Below, one piece after another: positions 54,974-64,000 of a stretch of 64,000 nt of DNA. Position 1 is the stretch's first letter. Every line of letters begins with the position of its first letter. Under the pieces are notes generated by a model. That model searched no databases and was not told the origin of the DNA. It saw only the letters and a program-made list of their open reading frames with translations. This stretch comes from Epithemia pelagica (lineage: Eukaryota > Bacillariophyta > Bacillariophyceae > Surirellales > Surirellaceae), in the NCBI GenBank assembly GCA_946965045.2, contig OX337241.1:1240001-1304000 (forward strand). The letters run 5' to 3'. Both the position numbers and the translations under genes were made by a program.

Positions 54974-57067
54974 AAGGTACGAAGTACTCCTAGTAGGAGT
55001 ACGATGTACTGTTGTAGGAGTAGTAAAATGATACTCCTAGGAGTAGGAGTAGCTCCTAGGAGTAGCTATGGTAGTGAATCTCGAACTACCCCCTCTAGAA
55101 GTAGACCAATCGGATATAAGGAGATTCTCACTTCTCACCCTGTTTTATTCTCTATCCTTCCCTCCTTACCTGGTCTAGAACTAGAACTCTTCTGCTGTTT
55201 CTGTTTTGAAGCAGTGCGTGGCTTCGGCCTTCGGCACTAACACTAGCTAATCGACGCAGATGAAGAAACATATCATCTAGGCGCAGATGAAGAAACATAT
55301 CATCTAGGTAGTACGCACATATATTCAAGAAGCATCATCATTCATCATGCTTTCGTACGCCTCTCATAACTCATAACCGGGAATGAGATACTCATGACTG
55401 ATACTTTAATGGTGAATTTTTGGAACGGAGAAAAGGAGTAGAGATGATGAATTAGGACTTCATCACTTCTTCCGCCTCGATTAATTTATTTCCATCATTG
55501 CGGATGGTGGGTTGTCCGCATCTCGCAATTCGCAATGTCATGGCCGTCCAAAACAACACCAAACTCGTACCGAGACGATTGACGACCCAAATCCCAAGTC
55601 CCAAGTCCCAAGACGTGCGCACTAGCATAGTCCAACAACCTAGTGGTCGTACTCCGAACAATGCGGCGGATGAAACGAGAAAAATGGAAGGTTCAGAAGA
55701 CGCAGCTATGCAAAGCTAAAATTCTCTATTGGAAGCTGAGAAAGAAGGAAGGAACCTCACTTTTCGCCTTTCGGGATTCACCGGTCATCAAGGCGATAAA
55801 CCGCCGGAAGTTAATAGCCCATTCCCTCCGACTAGATGTCCGCTTCTTAGCCGTCCGCGACCAATCCTTTTCATTTTCGTTTTTTTTCGTTTATGAAGAA
55901 AATTTCTGGTCAAAATGAAAATGATCACGCCGGCCTTCTGGATCACCCTTTCGAAATCTTGTGAGCAGACGTGCGCGCTTTGACCGTTGGTCTTGGTTCG
56001 TCTTCACTTTCCCCTCTTCCATGTTCCAATTCTTCACACAATTTTTTCTCTTCGTCTTTTCTCCTCTTCTCTGTTTGTCATGGACAATGGACATGACCAT
56101 GCATTCTCCATCATGCATACCACTGACATTTTTTGACATGAATAGACCATAGATAGAGTTTGGCTGTGCCCCCATCCCTCCTTTTTCTAGTGTTGTTTTT
56201 TCTCGTGTAGTTCTCGGTTTAAAAGAACACCCTCATCCACAACACCTTGTCTATGCCGTAGGCTTGTCTCTTTGCGAGCAATTGACCTACAACTACACAC
56301 TAAACCCCTATTTTAGGATGACTCTCTTCCTGCTTTTGTTATGGAACATGCAGAGTCCCACATGCTGCTGAGAAACACCAGGCATGCTCCGGGCAATAAA
56401 AGCAGACCAAGAGGAGCAAGTCGACAACACAAGCAACTGAAGACTCAAACTGAGCAACAGATGAGAAATGGATGGTTTGCTCCACTAATCCTATCTCACT
56501 GAGCTCTAAAACTCTATGGAATACTAAAAGAATCCTACAATTGATTTTAGCTGCCGCCCATTGAATGGACCAAAAATGGTGTTATACGGCACAAACACAT
56601 GGCAATGTGGCAAAGAAGTGAGAACCTATCCCAAACCATTGTCCAATTCCAATGCAGTGATTAAGCTTTGTGGAACTTACCATGCTAACAAAGATGAGAT
56701 GCTCAGTGCTCAGCGACGAAGCATGAGGCCGTTTTGGTGTGTTGTTGGTAGTCGTTACCTCATTTTGTTGTGTGCGTCGATTTTATGACCCCTGACCGAA
56801 CAGGAATATTTTGAGTCTTGTTGAGCAGAGCGCCTGCCAACTTCCAACTGCCAAAACACGCCAGCCACTCCAGACGGAAGTCAGATTTTTTTCTGGCGGA
56901 GTTGGAGTTTTTGGTGAGCGGGACAGACCATTCAAGAGTTGACAGGCAGACCACTAAAAAGCGGACACCTAGTCGGTGCCTTCATTTGGGGGTATTTGTG
57001 TCTCCCCCTTTTCCCTTTCCTACTCCCAGTCCATAGACATAAAGGTGTGTGTCTCTGGATTCACTTA
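54974..57067. other. Repeat-rich region without a convincing gene
   Basis: It begins with a dense gtactcctaggagtac low-complexity tract (about 54974-55070). A two-copy repeat of about 25 bp, gcagatgaagaaacatatcatctagg, follows at about 55256-55309. Short open frames (for example 56561-56788) have no domain I can name. Confidence 0.5.
55256..55309. repeat. Two-copy direct repeat, about 25 bp
   Basis: The unit gcagatgaagaaacatatcatctagg occurs twice in tandem. Confidence 0.85.
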
Positions 57068-57544
57068 GGCCGTTCCTTGATATTCTGCAAAAACAAAAGT
57101 TGGAGGGTGACACGTCACAAAAAACCCGGAAATATGGCTTCAAATCCGGGTTCGACGCTGTTTCAGCTTTTGAGGCTTCCAACTTTTGCAGGCCGGCAAA
57201 AGCTGAACAGACATTAGGGATAGTGCTTTCTTCTTGCTAGTGTACATGGGGCCCTACAGAAACAAAAATGACGGTTTAGGATTTGAACGGCGCGCGTTCG
57301 ACTCCAACGGTCCCCCTAACCTCAATGAAGAGGAAGACGGAACGTCCTCCTAATGTCTTACTTTGATAATTGTAGTATTCAAATCATGGAAGTGAATATG
57401 GGGACTATTGGGGGCCTTGGGGGAAAAAGTGCGGTTATAGGTTTTGGTTTTGTAAATGCCAAAGGACGGCGTGTCGCGCAATTGTGTACAAAAAGGTGAT
57501 GTCATGTGTCGATTTTTGTTTTTGCAGAATATCAAGGAACGGCC
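57068..57544. mobile_element. Harbinger-like MITE 1
   Basis: 477 bp without coding capacity. Perfect 31-bp terminal inverted repeats start ggccgttccttgatattctg (57068-57098 and 57514-57544) and are flanked by the 3-bp duplication tta (57065-57067 and 57545-57547). A TTA target and GGCC-starting ends fit the PIF/Harbinger superfamily. Confidence 0.88.
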
Positions 57545-58095
57545 TTAGAAGTATGCTGGGACTCTAAACTTCCTCGGATTTCGTCTTTGGCTGATCTTTC
57601 GACGAAGCACAAAATAATGGGGGTAGGGTGACATACGACGATTAGAAAGGGGAAAGGCAAAGAAGGACCCCTTCGATCGGGATCGGGGCCATCTTGCCAA
57701 AGACGACGTTGTGCAGTTGTTGCCGTCAACTACATAGTCAAGTTCAATTGTTTTATGTGCTCTATGTCCGAATTCGGGGTGAGACGTCTCTGGCGATTAA
57801 AAAATAGTCGCATCATTGCCCCGTATGTCATGAAAGAGAGATGAGGTATGAAGCGGGCACAGTATGTTTTGTACATGTGGTTGAAAATATGATTTTTTTA
57901 GGCCAATGGTGTGGGTTCCCTCTCACTCATTAGTCTGATGCGGCGGCAAAGCGCAACTTCTAGAGCTCCGAGCTCCGAGGCCAAAGTTCCAAAGGCCAGT
58001 GGTGTTCCTCCCATCCACCACTCCCTCTCCATCCGATACGTCTACAATATCTTGAACAGTTTTCCAACCACCTTATCTCTGATCTTTGGAGCAAG
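57545..58095. other. Upstream region of the cyclin gene
   Basis: This 0.55-kb region between the MITE and the cyclin start probably contains the cyclin promoter. No other feature is seen. Confidence 0.5.
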
Positions 58096-59019
58096 ATGAC
58101 AGAGGCATCTGATCAGATCGGAGCCATGTTGGGGCAAGAGGTGTTGGCCTACGGTACTTCTGACTATCTTGCTCCTTCGTTCAGGCCGAATCTCTCTTTT
58201 CCAGGGATGGGAGAAGCCGAGTCCACCTCTGTTTCAGTGGATTCCTCCTCGTCAGGTATCACAGAACTTTGGAGAGAGAAGATCTGCGAGTGGTGTTATC
58301 AAGTTATTGACCACTTTGACTTTTCCCGAGAAGTCGTTTCCATCGCCATGAACTATCTGGATCGGTACCTAGCCACCAAGATAGTGAACAAAAAGGTTTT
58401 TCAACTAGCAGCGATGACTGCCCTCTTCCTCGCTGTAAAGCTGCATGAACGCTCCAAGCTAAGCATGTCATCTATGATCGAGCTTAGCAGAGGTTGCTTT
58501 ACGGTAAACCAAATGGCTGCCATGGAGATCTCTCTCATCAGAAGCCTTCGATGGAATCTTCATCCTCCTACTTCGCAAAGCTTTGTTCAACGCTTCCTTC
58601 TATTGCTTCCAAGCACCGGTGTCAACTCTGATATCCTCTATGATGTCTTGGAGCTCTCTCGATTCCTTACCGAGTTGAGTGTAATTGACTACTTTTTTGT
58701 TTCTCATCGCCCCTCCAAAGTTGCTCTGGCAGCACTCGCCAATGCAATGGAAGATATCGCTTCGGTTCCAGTGGATGCACAGATACAGTTTGCTGAGATT
58801 CTAAGAAGCCAATATGATATTGATGTAGTTTCCTCATCATCGATCTTGGAATGCCGAAGACGCCTTCGTGCCCTCTGCGCTCTACAAGGAAATCTTGCTG
58901 CTACTAATGGTTCCTCCTTATCCAGCCCCTCAAGTGATCAACATGGACTTGGTGCCTCGCCGGTTTGCGTATCATACGGCGTTTCGGTCTATCAAGAACC
59001 TACAGGGACTCTCAAGTAG
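58096..59019 (+). CDS. Diatom-type cyclin
   Basis: Single-exon protein of 307 residues. Cyclins activate cyclin-dependent kinases and diatoms carry an expanded lineage-specific set linked to nutrient and light signals. A polar leader of about 50 residues precedes the cyclin N-terminal box: EWCYQVIDHFDFSREVVSIA, then MNYLDRYLATKIVNKKVFQL (about 85-105) and LAAMTALFLAVKLHE, the helix-3 core of the fold. The second repeat covers WNLHPPTSQSFVQRFL to SVPVDAQIQFAEILRS. The C-terminus is Ser-rich (NGSSLSSPSSDQHG), as is common for regulated cyclins. No destruction box or PEST run is obvious. Part of its second box occurs again as a broken copy at 61665. The assignment to the diatom-specific group is from overall resemblance, not an alignment. 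Confidence 0.9.
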   Translation: MTEASDQIGAMLGQEVLAYGTSDYLAPSFRPNLSFPGMGEAESTSVSVDSSSSGITELWREKICEWCYQVIDHFDFSREVVSIAMNYLDRYLATKIVNKKVFQLAAMTALFLAVKLHERSKLSMSSMIELSRGCFTVNQMAAMEISLIRSLRWNLHPPTSQSFVQRFLLLLPSTGVNSDILYDVLELSRFLTELSVIDYFFVSHRPSKVALAALANAMEDIASVPVDAQIQFAEILRSQYDIDVVSSSSILECRRRLRALCALQGNLAATNGSSLSSPSSDQHGLGASPVCVSYGVSVYQEPTGTLK

Positions 59020-59463
59020 AATGACTTTCATTCTTGACCAATCTTTCGTAACTTTCGTCTTTCCGATTCTCGTGTTCTTTCTCGGATTGGGTGCGTACAA
59101 GTGGAGATCTACGGCACAACATGACTACATAGTTCTCCTCAGCTTGCATGACTACATTCAAAATTCCCCATGCACGCCAAAACCTACCAGGTCCACCTCC
59201 CGTTCCCTCCGAGAGCATCTTTCTTCAAATTGATCTAAACCGCTACTTGATGAAACACTCCTCAAAGTTAACTATTGCTAGAGTCTTGAGTTACTTCCGC
59301 TTGACCTTCATTGTCACTGTCGTAGAGAGCCATTGCAGGGGAGGACAATCTGCTTCACTTGACAGTATCTCCAATCATGAGAATATTCTTTTCACATGGA
59401 AGATCCTTACCGATATATTTTCTTCAGTCGTGGTGGCAATACCAATACAGGTCCTACTCCTAA
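59020..59463. other. Downstream flank of the cyclin gene
   Basis: No gene is seen in this 0.44-kb stretch; an open frame at 58868-59233 overlaps the cyclin in another frame and is probably a shadow. Confidence 0.5.
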
Positions 59464-59905
59464 GGCCGACCCTTAAGCCTCTACGAAACGAAAGTTGAGA
59501 GCTGACATTTCGTTTTGGCGGGATTTTGCTTCCTTACGCGTCTGCGAAACGAAAACTAGAACCGCGCCTTGTCCCCCATTCATCCCCCATTCCCCCCCCA
59601 TTTTCACTTCAATGAATTGAATACTAAAATAATTCTCACAGAATTGTGACGTACACAGGACGCACCGACCGTTGGAGCTGAACGCCAGTCGATCAATACT
59701 CTTGAGCGTTATGAACAACTTCACATTCATACATTGTCTAAACGCTTTGCACATCTGGAACGCCTTCTACTTTCGTTGGCCTACGAAAGTTGGCGCCAAC
59801 TTTCGTAGCCCCGAAAGCTGAAACGCAAGAGTACCCGGATATAAGAGGTAAAATGATGACGTGTCAGCTTTCAACTTTCGTTTCGTAGAGGCTTAAGGGT
59901 CAGCC
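59464..59905. mobile_element. Harbinger-like MITE 2
   Basis: 442 bp, no coding capacity. The terminal inverted repeats extend about 50 bp, starting ggc(c/t)gacccttaagcctc and continuing through tacgaaacgaaagttga. They are flanked by the duplication taa (59461-59463 and 59906-59908). An internal palindrome, cctacgaaagttggcgccaactttcgtag, lies near 59778-59808. TIR sequence differs from MITE 1 except at the outer bases. Confidence 0.88.
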
Positions 59906-60700
59906 TAAGAAGGATGTGATGTTCGTGAGATGAATCTAGTTTCTAGTGTACCCCCAAGCAGGGGCGAGAATCTGGTCGCACAAAAAGAAGTATTCTAAGA
60001 ATCACGGAAATGATTGACGGGCAGACTGTAAAAATCTCACCTCGCTGGGGAGTAGTTTCCAGTGATGCCACATGGGTAGACGAAATCCATGGCCTGAGCC
60101 CTCATCCCTAGCTTTCGGATCGGATCTCGGATCTCCTTCCATTTTTCTCGACTCTCGACGTATCCCCCGAATCCACGTAGTAAGGACTCATGTTCTTTTT
60201 AGTCGTTCGCTTGGTTCGTAGAAAATTCCTTACGACATTCACCCCACGCGCAGTCCACGCGCTGCATAAGGCTAACTCGTGCCAGCTACTTGTTCCGGTT
60301 TCCGGTGGGGTGGGGGGTGGGGGATGACTTGGATATTGGATGGGAGTGTGAGACCGTAGCCACTACCCACACCCACGCCCAAAACGAAAATCCTTGGGGA
60401 CAATTTTTACAATAATATATATAAAATTTCTACACTAATGCTTCTACCTCTAGCTAGCTACTCGTACTCCTCTAGCTCTCTAGAGCTAGCTACCCAACGA
60501 TGGAGACGGGGGATCCCTATCCCTATGCAACTCTCTACGTGCTGAATGTTGTGTGGTTAGCCAGTGCTCTAGCTACTCCTAAAGTACTCCTACTCGTGTT
60601 AGCAAAGTTCGAGATTCAAACCTGCCACCGCGCCCGCATAACGGACGTCGAATAACCCATAGAAACGAATTGTGTGTTGGCCTACCGATAAAGATTATCA
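59906..60700. other. Intergenic region with ctagctagctac low-complexity tract
   Basis: It has a g-rich patch at 60305-60325 and a ctagctagct / tctagagctagc tract at about 60445-60495. No gene is seen. Confidence 0.5.
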
Positions 60701-61651
60701 TTGACGATGGATTATCTGGCTTCCACTGGTGCCAATCTGACCAGCTGGTACTGGCTGATTGATAAACTGAGCGAGGCAGCTGAAAGGAACGAGGCACTGG
60801 ACGTTCAACCGTCGAGAACCGTCATTGTCGCCAGCAATTCCGTCATAGCATTTGTGAATCGCTACATCCAAGCAAACCCGGGTACAACATACATTTGTTA
60901 TGGTCGTTCGGGGACTGGGAAAACAATGGCGGCCTTGCATTTGATTCATGGTGAACACGATAACCGCCCAAGGCGCGCTATCATGGTCAATGCTGGTGGA
61001 GACAATGACTTCCCGGAATATTTTGCGCGGATGCAGAATGCCCCCGAGGCTGCCCCTTTCCTCGCAAACATCCTCTGTGCTGCTCTAGTGTTTGATGAAA
61101 AGAAAAAGGAATCCGCAGATGGGATCGGAGTTTACGCCTGGACTTTATTCACAAAAATACGTCGTTTGATCAAGGACTGCCACGAACGAACAATTGACCA
61201 ACCTAGTATTGCATTGCAGCAATCAGATTTGCTGGAGATTGGAGTTGTCCGCGCAAGGCAAACTCGTACTGATCTACCTCTCTTGATCATTGATGACTTT
61301 GCAGAATCATCACCTAACCGTAACTTTCTCTCGAGCCTTTATATCCAAGCATCGGCACTAGAAATAACCGTTCTCGTGTTGACCAAAGATGCCGATTGGG
61401 GTACCAGAATGGTTGAAATCAATGGCGGGGTCAAGATCCTACCAATGGACGAAGTTATAAGGAATCCGCGAGGAGATAGCGTGGAACCCTTTGAAGAAGA
61501 ACCTGACTGGACAGGGATGGGATGGAATCTTAGAGACTTGCAGAATTTTGCGGCCACATTGGGCCACCCTGACATATCGGAAGAGCTCCATGAGGGCATG
61601 ACGCCTCAAGCCGTTCAAGAGCTACATATACGACGTACACGCTTGTTTTAG
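60701..61651 (+). CDS. Unassigned P-loop NTPase
   Basis: Single-exon frame of 316 codons; ATG at 60701 or the second ATG at 60707 (MDYLAST) could start it. ICYGRSGTGKTMAALHLI at about residues 65-82 is a Walker A motif, and LPLLIIDDFAESSP near 192-205 is a Walker B motif with adjacent acidic residues. A following segment, ASALEITVLVLTKDADWG, resembles the sensor strand region of AAA/STAND-type ATPases. About 60 residues precede the P-loop and 110 follow sensor 1, with no membrane helix, DNA-binding motif or second domain that I can name. It lies between a MITE and a broken cyclin duplicate in a repeat-rich stretch, so it may belong to a mobile or recently moved segment. NTP binding is likely; the function is unknown. 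Confidence 0.7.
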   Translation: MTMDYLASTGANLTSWYWLIDKLSEAAERNEALDVQPSRTVIVASNSVIAFVNRYIQANPGTTYICYGRSGTGKTMAALHLIHGEHDNRPRRAIMVNAGGDNDFPEYFARMQNAPEAAPFLANILCAALVFDEKKKESADGIGVYAWTLFTKIRRLIKDCHERTIDQPSIALQQSDLLEIGVVRARQTRTDLPLLIIDDFAESSPNRNFLSSLYIQASALEITVLVLTKDADWGTRMVEINGGVKILPMDEVIRNPRGDSVEPFEEEPDWTGMGWNLRDLQNFAATLGHPDISEELHEGMTPQAVQELHIRRTRLF

Positions 61652-61664
61652 GAGACAGTGCCTG

Positions 61665-61810
61665 GTTGAGTGTAATTGACTACCTACTTTTTTGTTTCTC
61701 ATCGTCCCTCTCAACTCTCAAGTTCCTCTGCCAATGCAATGGAAGATATCGCTTCGGTTCCAGTGGATGCACAGATACAGTTTGCTGAGATTCTAAGAAA
61801 GCAATATTTA
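61665..61810 (+). pseudogene. Broken duplicate of part of the cyclin gene
   Basis: gttgagtgtaattgac... resembles 58674-58820 of the cyclin over about 145 bp, with an identical 60-bp block from ccaatgcaatgg to attctaag. A 4-bp insertion and scrambled bases in the middle break the frame. It starts 14 bp after the stop of the P-loop gene. Confidence 0.92.
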
Positions 61811-62373
61811 TCAAGGAGTAGCAGGTAGCATAGGGAGTCTACCTTTTCCATTTTCCACCCTGGTACTCGTGGACGTCTAGAGTCTAATTGTAGCTCTCTA
61901 GAAAAGTCCGTAGTGTTCGAGATTGAAAATTCAGCTTGTCCAAGGCAGGTTGGCGGAAAAGGTCGTAAACTCTACAGCAACCTAGTCGGTATGCGGACCC
62001 CTATCTCCCCTGTTTAACCTACTTTCAACATGGGGCTAGGAAGATTGATCATTGCATGATTTTGATTTGTCCAATCCACTAAGAACTTGGAGGTGGTGCG
62101 CTCACCAGTCACCCGAACAATCTAAATCAGAAGTCACCCGACAACAGCACACGCATGTGGTATTTTCGCTCCCAACAGGAGAATTTCAAGCGTGGTCAGT
62201 ATCTTCACTTACACCCCCAAAACTGTCTCACCGTTCAACGAGGAGCGCACCACTCAAAAGACACAGCATATGGTGATGGAATCCGATCACTTTCATAACC
62301 ATGATATTCGAGATGCGAAAAAGAATGGCCGGTCCATGCAATCATTGCTGTGTTGACTTGATGAAAGGATGAC
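61811..62373. other. Intergenic region
   Basis: No gene is recognised. Part of it (61900-61935, tccgtagtgttcgagattgaaa) resembles the sequence just before the P-loop gene (aagttcgagattcaaa), weakly. Confidence 0.4.
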
Positions 62374-63702
62374 TCAAAGCGCGCGATCTTTGCTGATTAT
62401 TTCGATAAGGTAGCTGCTGACGACTTGGCGCAATTGAAGGAGCGATTCGTCATTGATTCTTGATCGACGACGACCCGTCAAAAGCCTTGCTAGGCTTTTT
62501 CCCAGACGGGAGTTGAATCGCTCCAACCAGGAATCACTTTCTTTTCGATTCGATGGAGCAACGGGTGTGAGGTGCGTACCTCGTATTCGAGAAAAGTAGA
62601 CAGACGAGGCTTCCGCCAGGGCAGACGCCAATTTTGAACTTTGATCCACTTTGTCGTCGTCAAACTGAACAATAAGGGTGTTCGAAATGTTATATCTTCC
62701 ATCCATCGTCAGAGCCTTCCAAAGTTGATCTGGTGATGGGTAAAACTCGAGAGAGTCTTCTGACGGGGTAAGGGCTGACTTCAGCTTGCTTGCTTGTTGC
62801 TGGAGTACATCTCCAAGATCGGACAACACTTCACCCCAATCCTCCTCATCCTCGAAATCGTCACCGTACAAGTAATCCGACTTTCTTCGTCTCTTTTCAT
62901 CCAGGCTTTCTCTGTTTTGCATTGTTTCTCTTCTCAGCTGACGACTTGCCCTATTCAACTGATAAATTCCAGGGATGCCAGCTGCCGCCCCATAATTCGT
63001 AAAGCTCAACACAACCAGCGCCTTGAAATCAGGCGGAGGAGGGTACGACCGTCGACGCCTCTCCCCTGACCTGGTCCCAAGAGTGGCCAAGACAACCAAC
63101 AAACGAGAGCCAAGAGAATGTCCCAAGCCACAGACTGCCACGTCCGCCATTTTATCACCATATTCATCCACCAGCACATCGCGCCAGGCAACCTGGAACT
63201 GCCGATCCAACTTTTTGGCCAATGCCACATGTTCCAATGGTGACTGGAAGACTGTAACAGGAATGCTTGTAGCCACCACAGCCATTTGGGTATTTTTGAC
63301 GAGTTCTTCCAGAAAGTTGTTGTACCAGAGCGCCGGAGCAGATCCAAAGAATGTGCCTCCCACAAAATGAACGACCGACGTCGGACATGCGACACTCACA
63401 GGTGGCAACATCACATAAGCTGTTCCTGCGTCACTGGAGCAGGTTTCCCATTCAAGAGTTTCTTGATTTGATTGTGATGAACTATAGTATCCTTCGTCAG
63501 AAGACGGAGGTGCCTGTTCTCCATTGCGGTCGTCCCAGTAGTTGTTGATTCTGGATACCTTGTATGATCTAAGAACCGAGGTCGACAAATCGTGGGAAGC
63601 AAAACTGCACCACGCCCGTGCCAAGTTGCCATGTATAAGTTGTAGTACAACATAACATAAACATGACCTCCATCGCTTGCTGATGAATGTCATCAACTCC
63701 AT
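62374..63702 (-). CDS. DUF1350-family protein, alpha/beta-hydrolase-like, probably plastid
   Basis: Predicted 442-residue protein of a family shared by cyanobacteria and plastid-bearing eukaryotes; its biochemical role is not established. Family blocks are VVHFVGGTFFGSAPALWYNNFLEELVKN in parts, VVATSIPVTVFQSPLEHVALA, and VCGLGHSLGSRLLVVLA, where GHSLG (Ser near 197) looks like the nucleophile elbow of an alpha/beta hydrolase. FKALVVLSFTNYGA and LIVQFDDDKVDQS follow, the latter at the place of a catalytic-acid strand. A polar insertion (ESLDEKRRRKSDYLYGDDFEDEEDW) separates them. The first 35 residues, with a hydrophobic stretch (CLCYVVLQLIHG) and ARAWCSFA, could be a plastid pre-sequence with Trp at the cleavage site, less typical than Phe. 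Start is the first ATG. Confidence 0.82.
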   Translation of the reverse strand: MELMTFISKRWRSCLCYVVLQLIHGNLARAWCSFASHDLSTSVLRSYKVSRINNYWDDRNGEQAPPSSDEGYYSSSQSNQETLEWETCSSDAGTAYVMLPPVSVACPTSVVHFVGGTFFGSAPALWYNNFLEELVKNTQMAVVATSIPVTVFQSPLEHVALAKKLDRQFQVAWRDVLVDEYGDKMADVAVCGLGHSLGSRLLVVLATLGTRSGERRRRSYPPPPDFKALVVLSFTNYGAAAGIPGIYQLNRASRQLRRETMQNRESLDEKRRRKSDYLYGDDFEDEEDWGEVLSDLGDVLQQQASKLKSALTPSEDSLEFYPSPDQLWKALTMDGRYNISNTLIVQFDDDKVDQSSKLASALAEASSVYFSRIRGTHLTPVAPSNRKESDSWLERFNSRLGKSLARLLTGRRRSRINDESLLQLRQVVSSYLIEIISKDRAL

Positions 63703-64000
63703 TCTGAATTCTAAACGAAATCCAGTTCAGTGATGGATTGGCCAAGTCCCTTCCACGCGTCAACCTCTCAGGGCACGATGGGTATCACGCATGCCAGGTA
63801 AAGTTTACTATTGCCTTCGCTGCCATACTATCCGTTGATGATGCCAAGGCAATAGTCTTTGCAGTGGGAGCAAGAACAAATCCGGCGGAGACGATCATGT
63901 GGGTTCACAAAAGTTGGAATCCAGTAACCGCCAACTTTGTGAGCTCCTCCGCAATGCCGACGAAAAATTTGTACAAACAAAAGAGACAAGACTCCGACCA
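63703..64000. other. Window end, no gene seen
   Basis: About 300 bp upstream of the DUF1350 gene; probably its promoter region. Nothing else is recognisable. Confidence 0.5.

Noticed and set aside
57250-57330. tRNA-like gttcgactcc box inside MITE 1
   Set aside because: The flanking bases do not form the required T-stem, and no acceptor or anticodon arm fits.
60595-60640. tRNA-like gttcgagattcaaac before the P-loop gene
   Set aside because: Loop and stem sizes do not fit a tRNA T-arm, and no cloverleaf can be drawn around it.
25000-64000. CRISPR-like arrays
   Set aside because: The only regular short repeats are two- or three-copy and belong to LTRs or low-complexity tracts; nothing resembles an array of repeats and spacers.

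Overview
This window is nuclear DNA from a eukaryotic alga and most likely from a diatom. I infer this from short introns (about 84-180 bp, GT-AG), a plastid pre-sequence with an SNA|FAP cleavage motif on a cysteine synthase, myosins, Kir-type channels and a cyclin of the kinds diatoms carry, and Ty1/copia elements of diatom type. A raphid pennate diatom is my best guess; the species cannot be named from the sequence.

Layout. 1-12.6 kb holds a myosin cluster: two genes on the minus strand (the first cut by the window start) and one on the plus strand, all sharing one intron position, with an OsmC-like gene between the second and third. 13-24 kb is a gene-dense housekeeping block: a large pentatricopeptide-repeat protein, a TatD-like hydrolase with an altered metal site, a family 47 mannosidase and a NADAR-domain protein. 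24.4-30.3 kb is a decayed copia-type retrotransposon whose 3' LTR ends 100 bp before the start codon of a Kir-type potassium channel gene. 30.4-40.7 kb contains two related Kir genes facing each other around a secreted or ER JmjC protein, then a plastid cysteine synthase and a cytochrome c peroxidase-like gene.

41.5-55.0 kb is a nest of mobile DNA. A DIRS-like retroelement (RT, RNase H, tyrosine recombinase, short inverted ends) is split by a solo LTR with a perfect cagcc target duplication. Its right end is hit by a complete 8.4-kb copia element of the same LTR family, with a tagcc duplication, near-identical LTRs, an uninterrupted 1895-codon polyprotein and an extra 259-codon ORF between the 5' LTR and the polyprotein. 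55-64 kb is a repeat-rich stretch with two Harbinger-like MITEs (TSDs TTA and TAA), a diatom-type cyclin, an unassigned P-loop NTPase followed at once by a broken duplicate of part of the cyclin, and a DUF1350 plastid-type protein.

The genes do not form a pathway. The best candidates for something new are the extra ORF and LTR hairpin cluster of the intact copia element, the DIRS-like element, the P-loop protein beside the cyclin fragment, and the TatD paralogue without its first two metal histidines. Exon boundaries were placed by reading splice sites and comparing paralogues; none has transcript support here.
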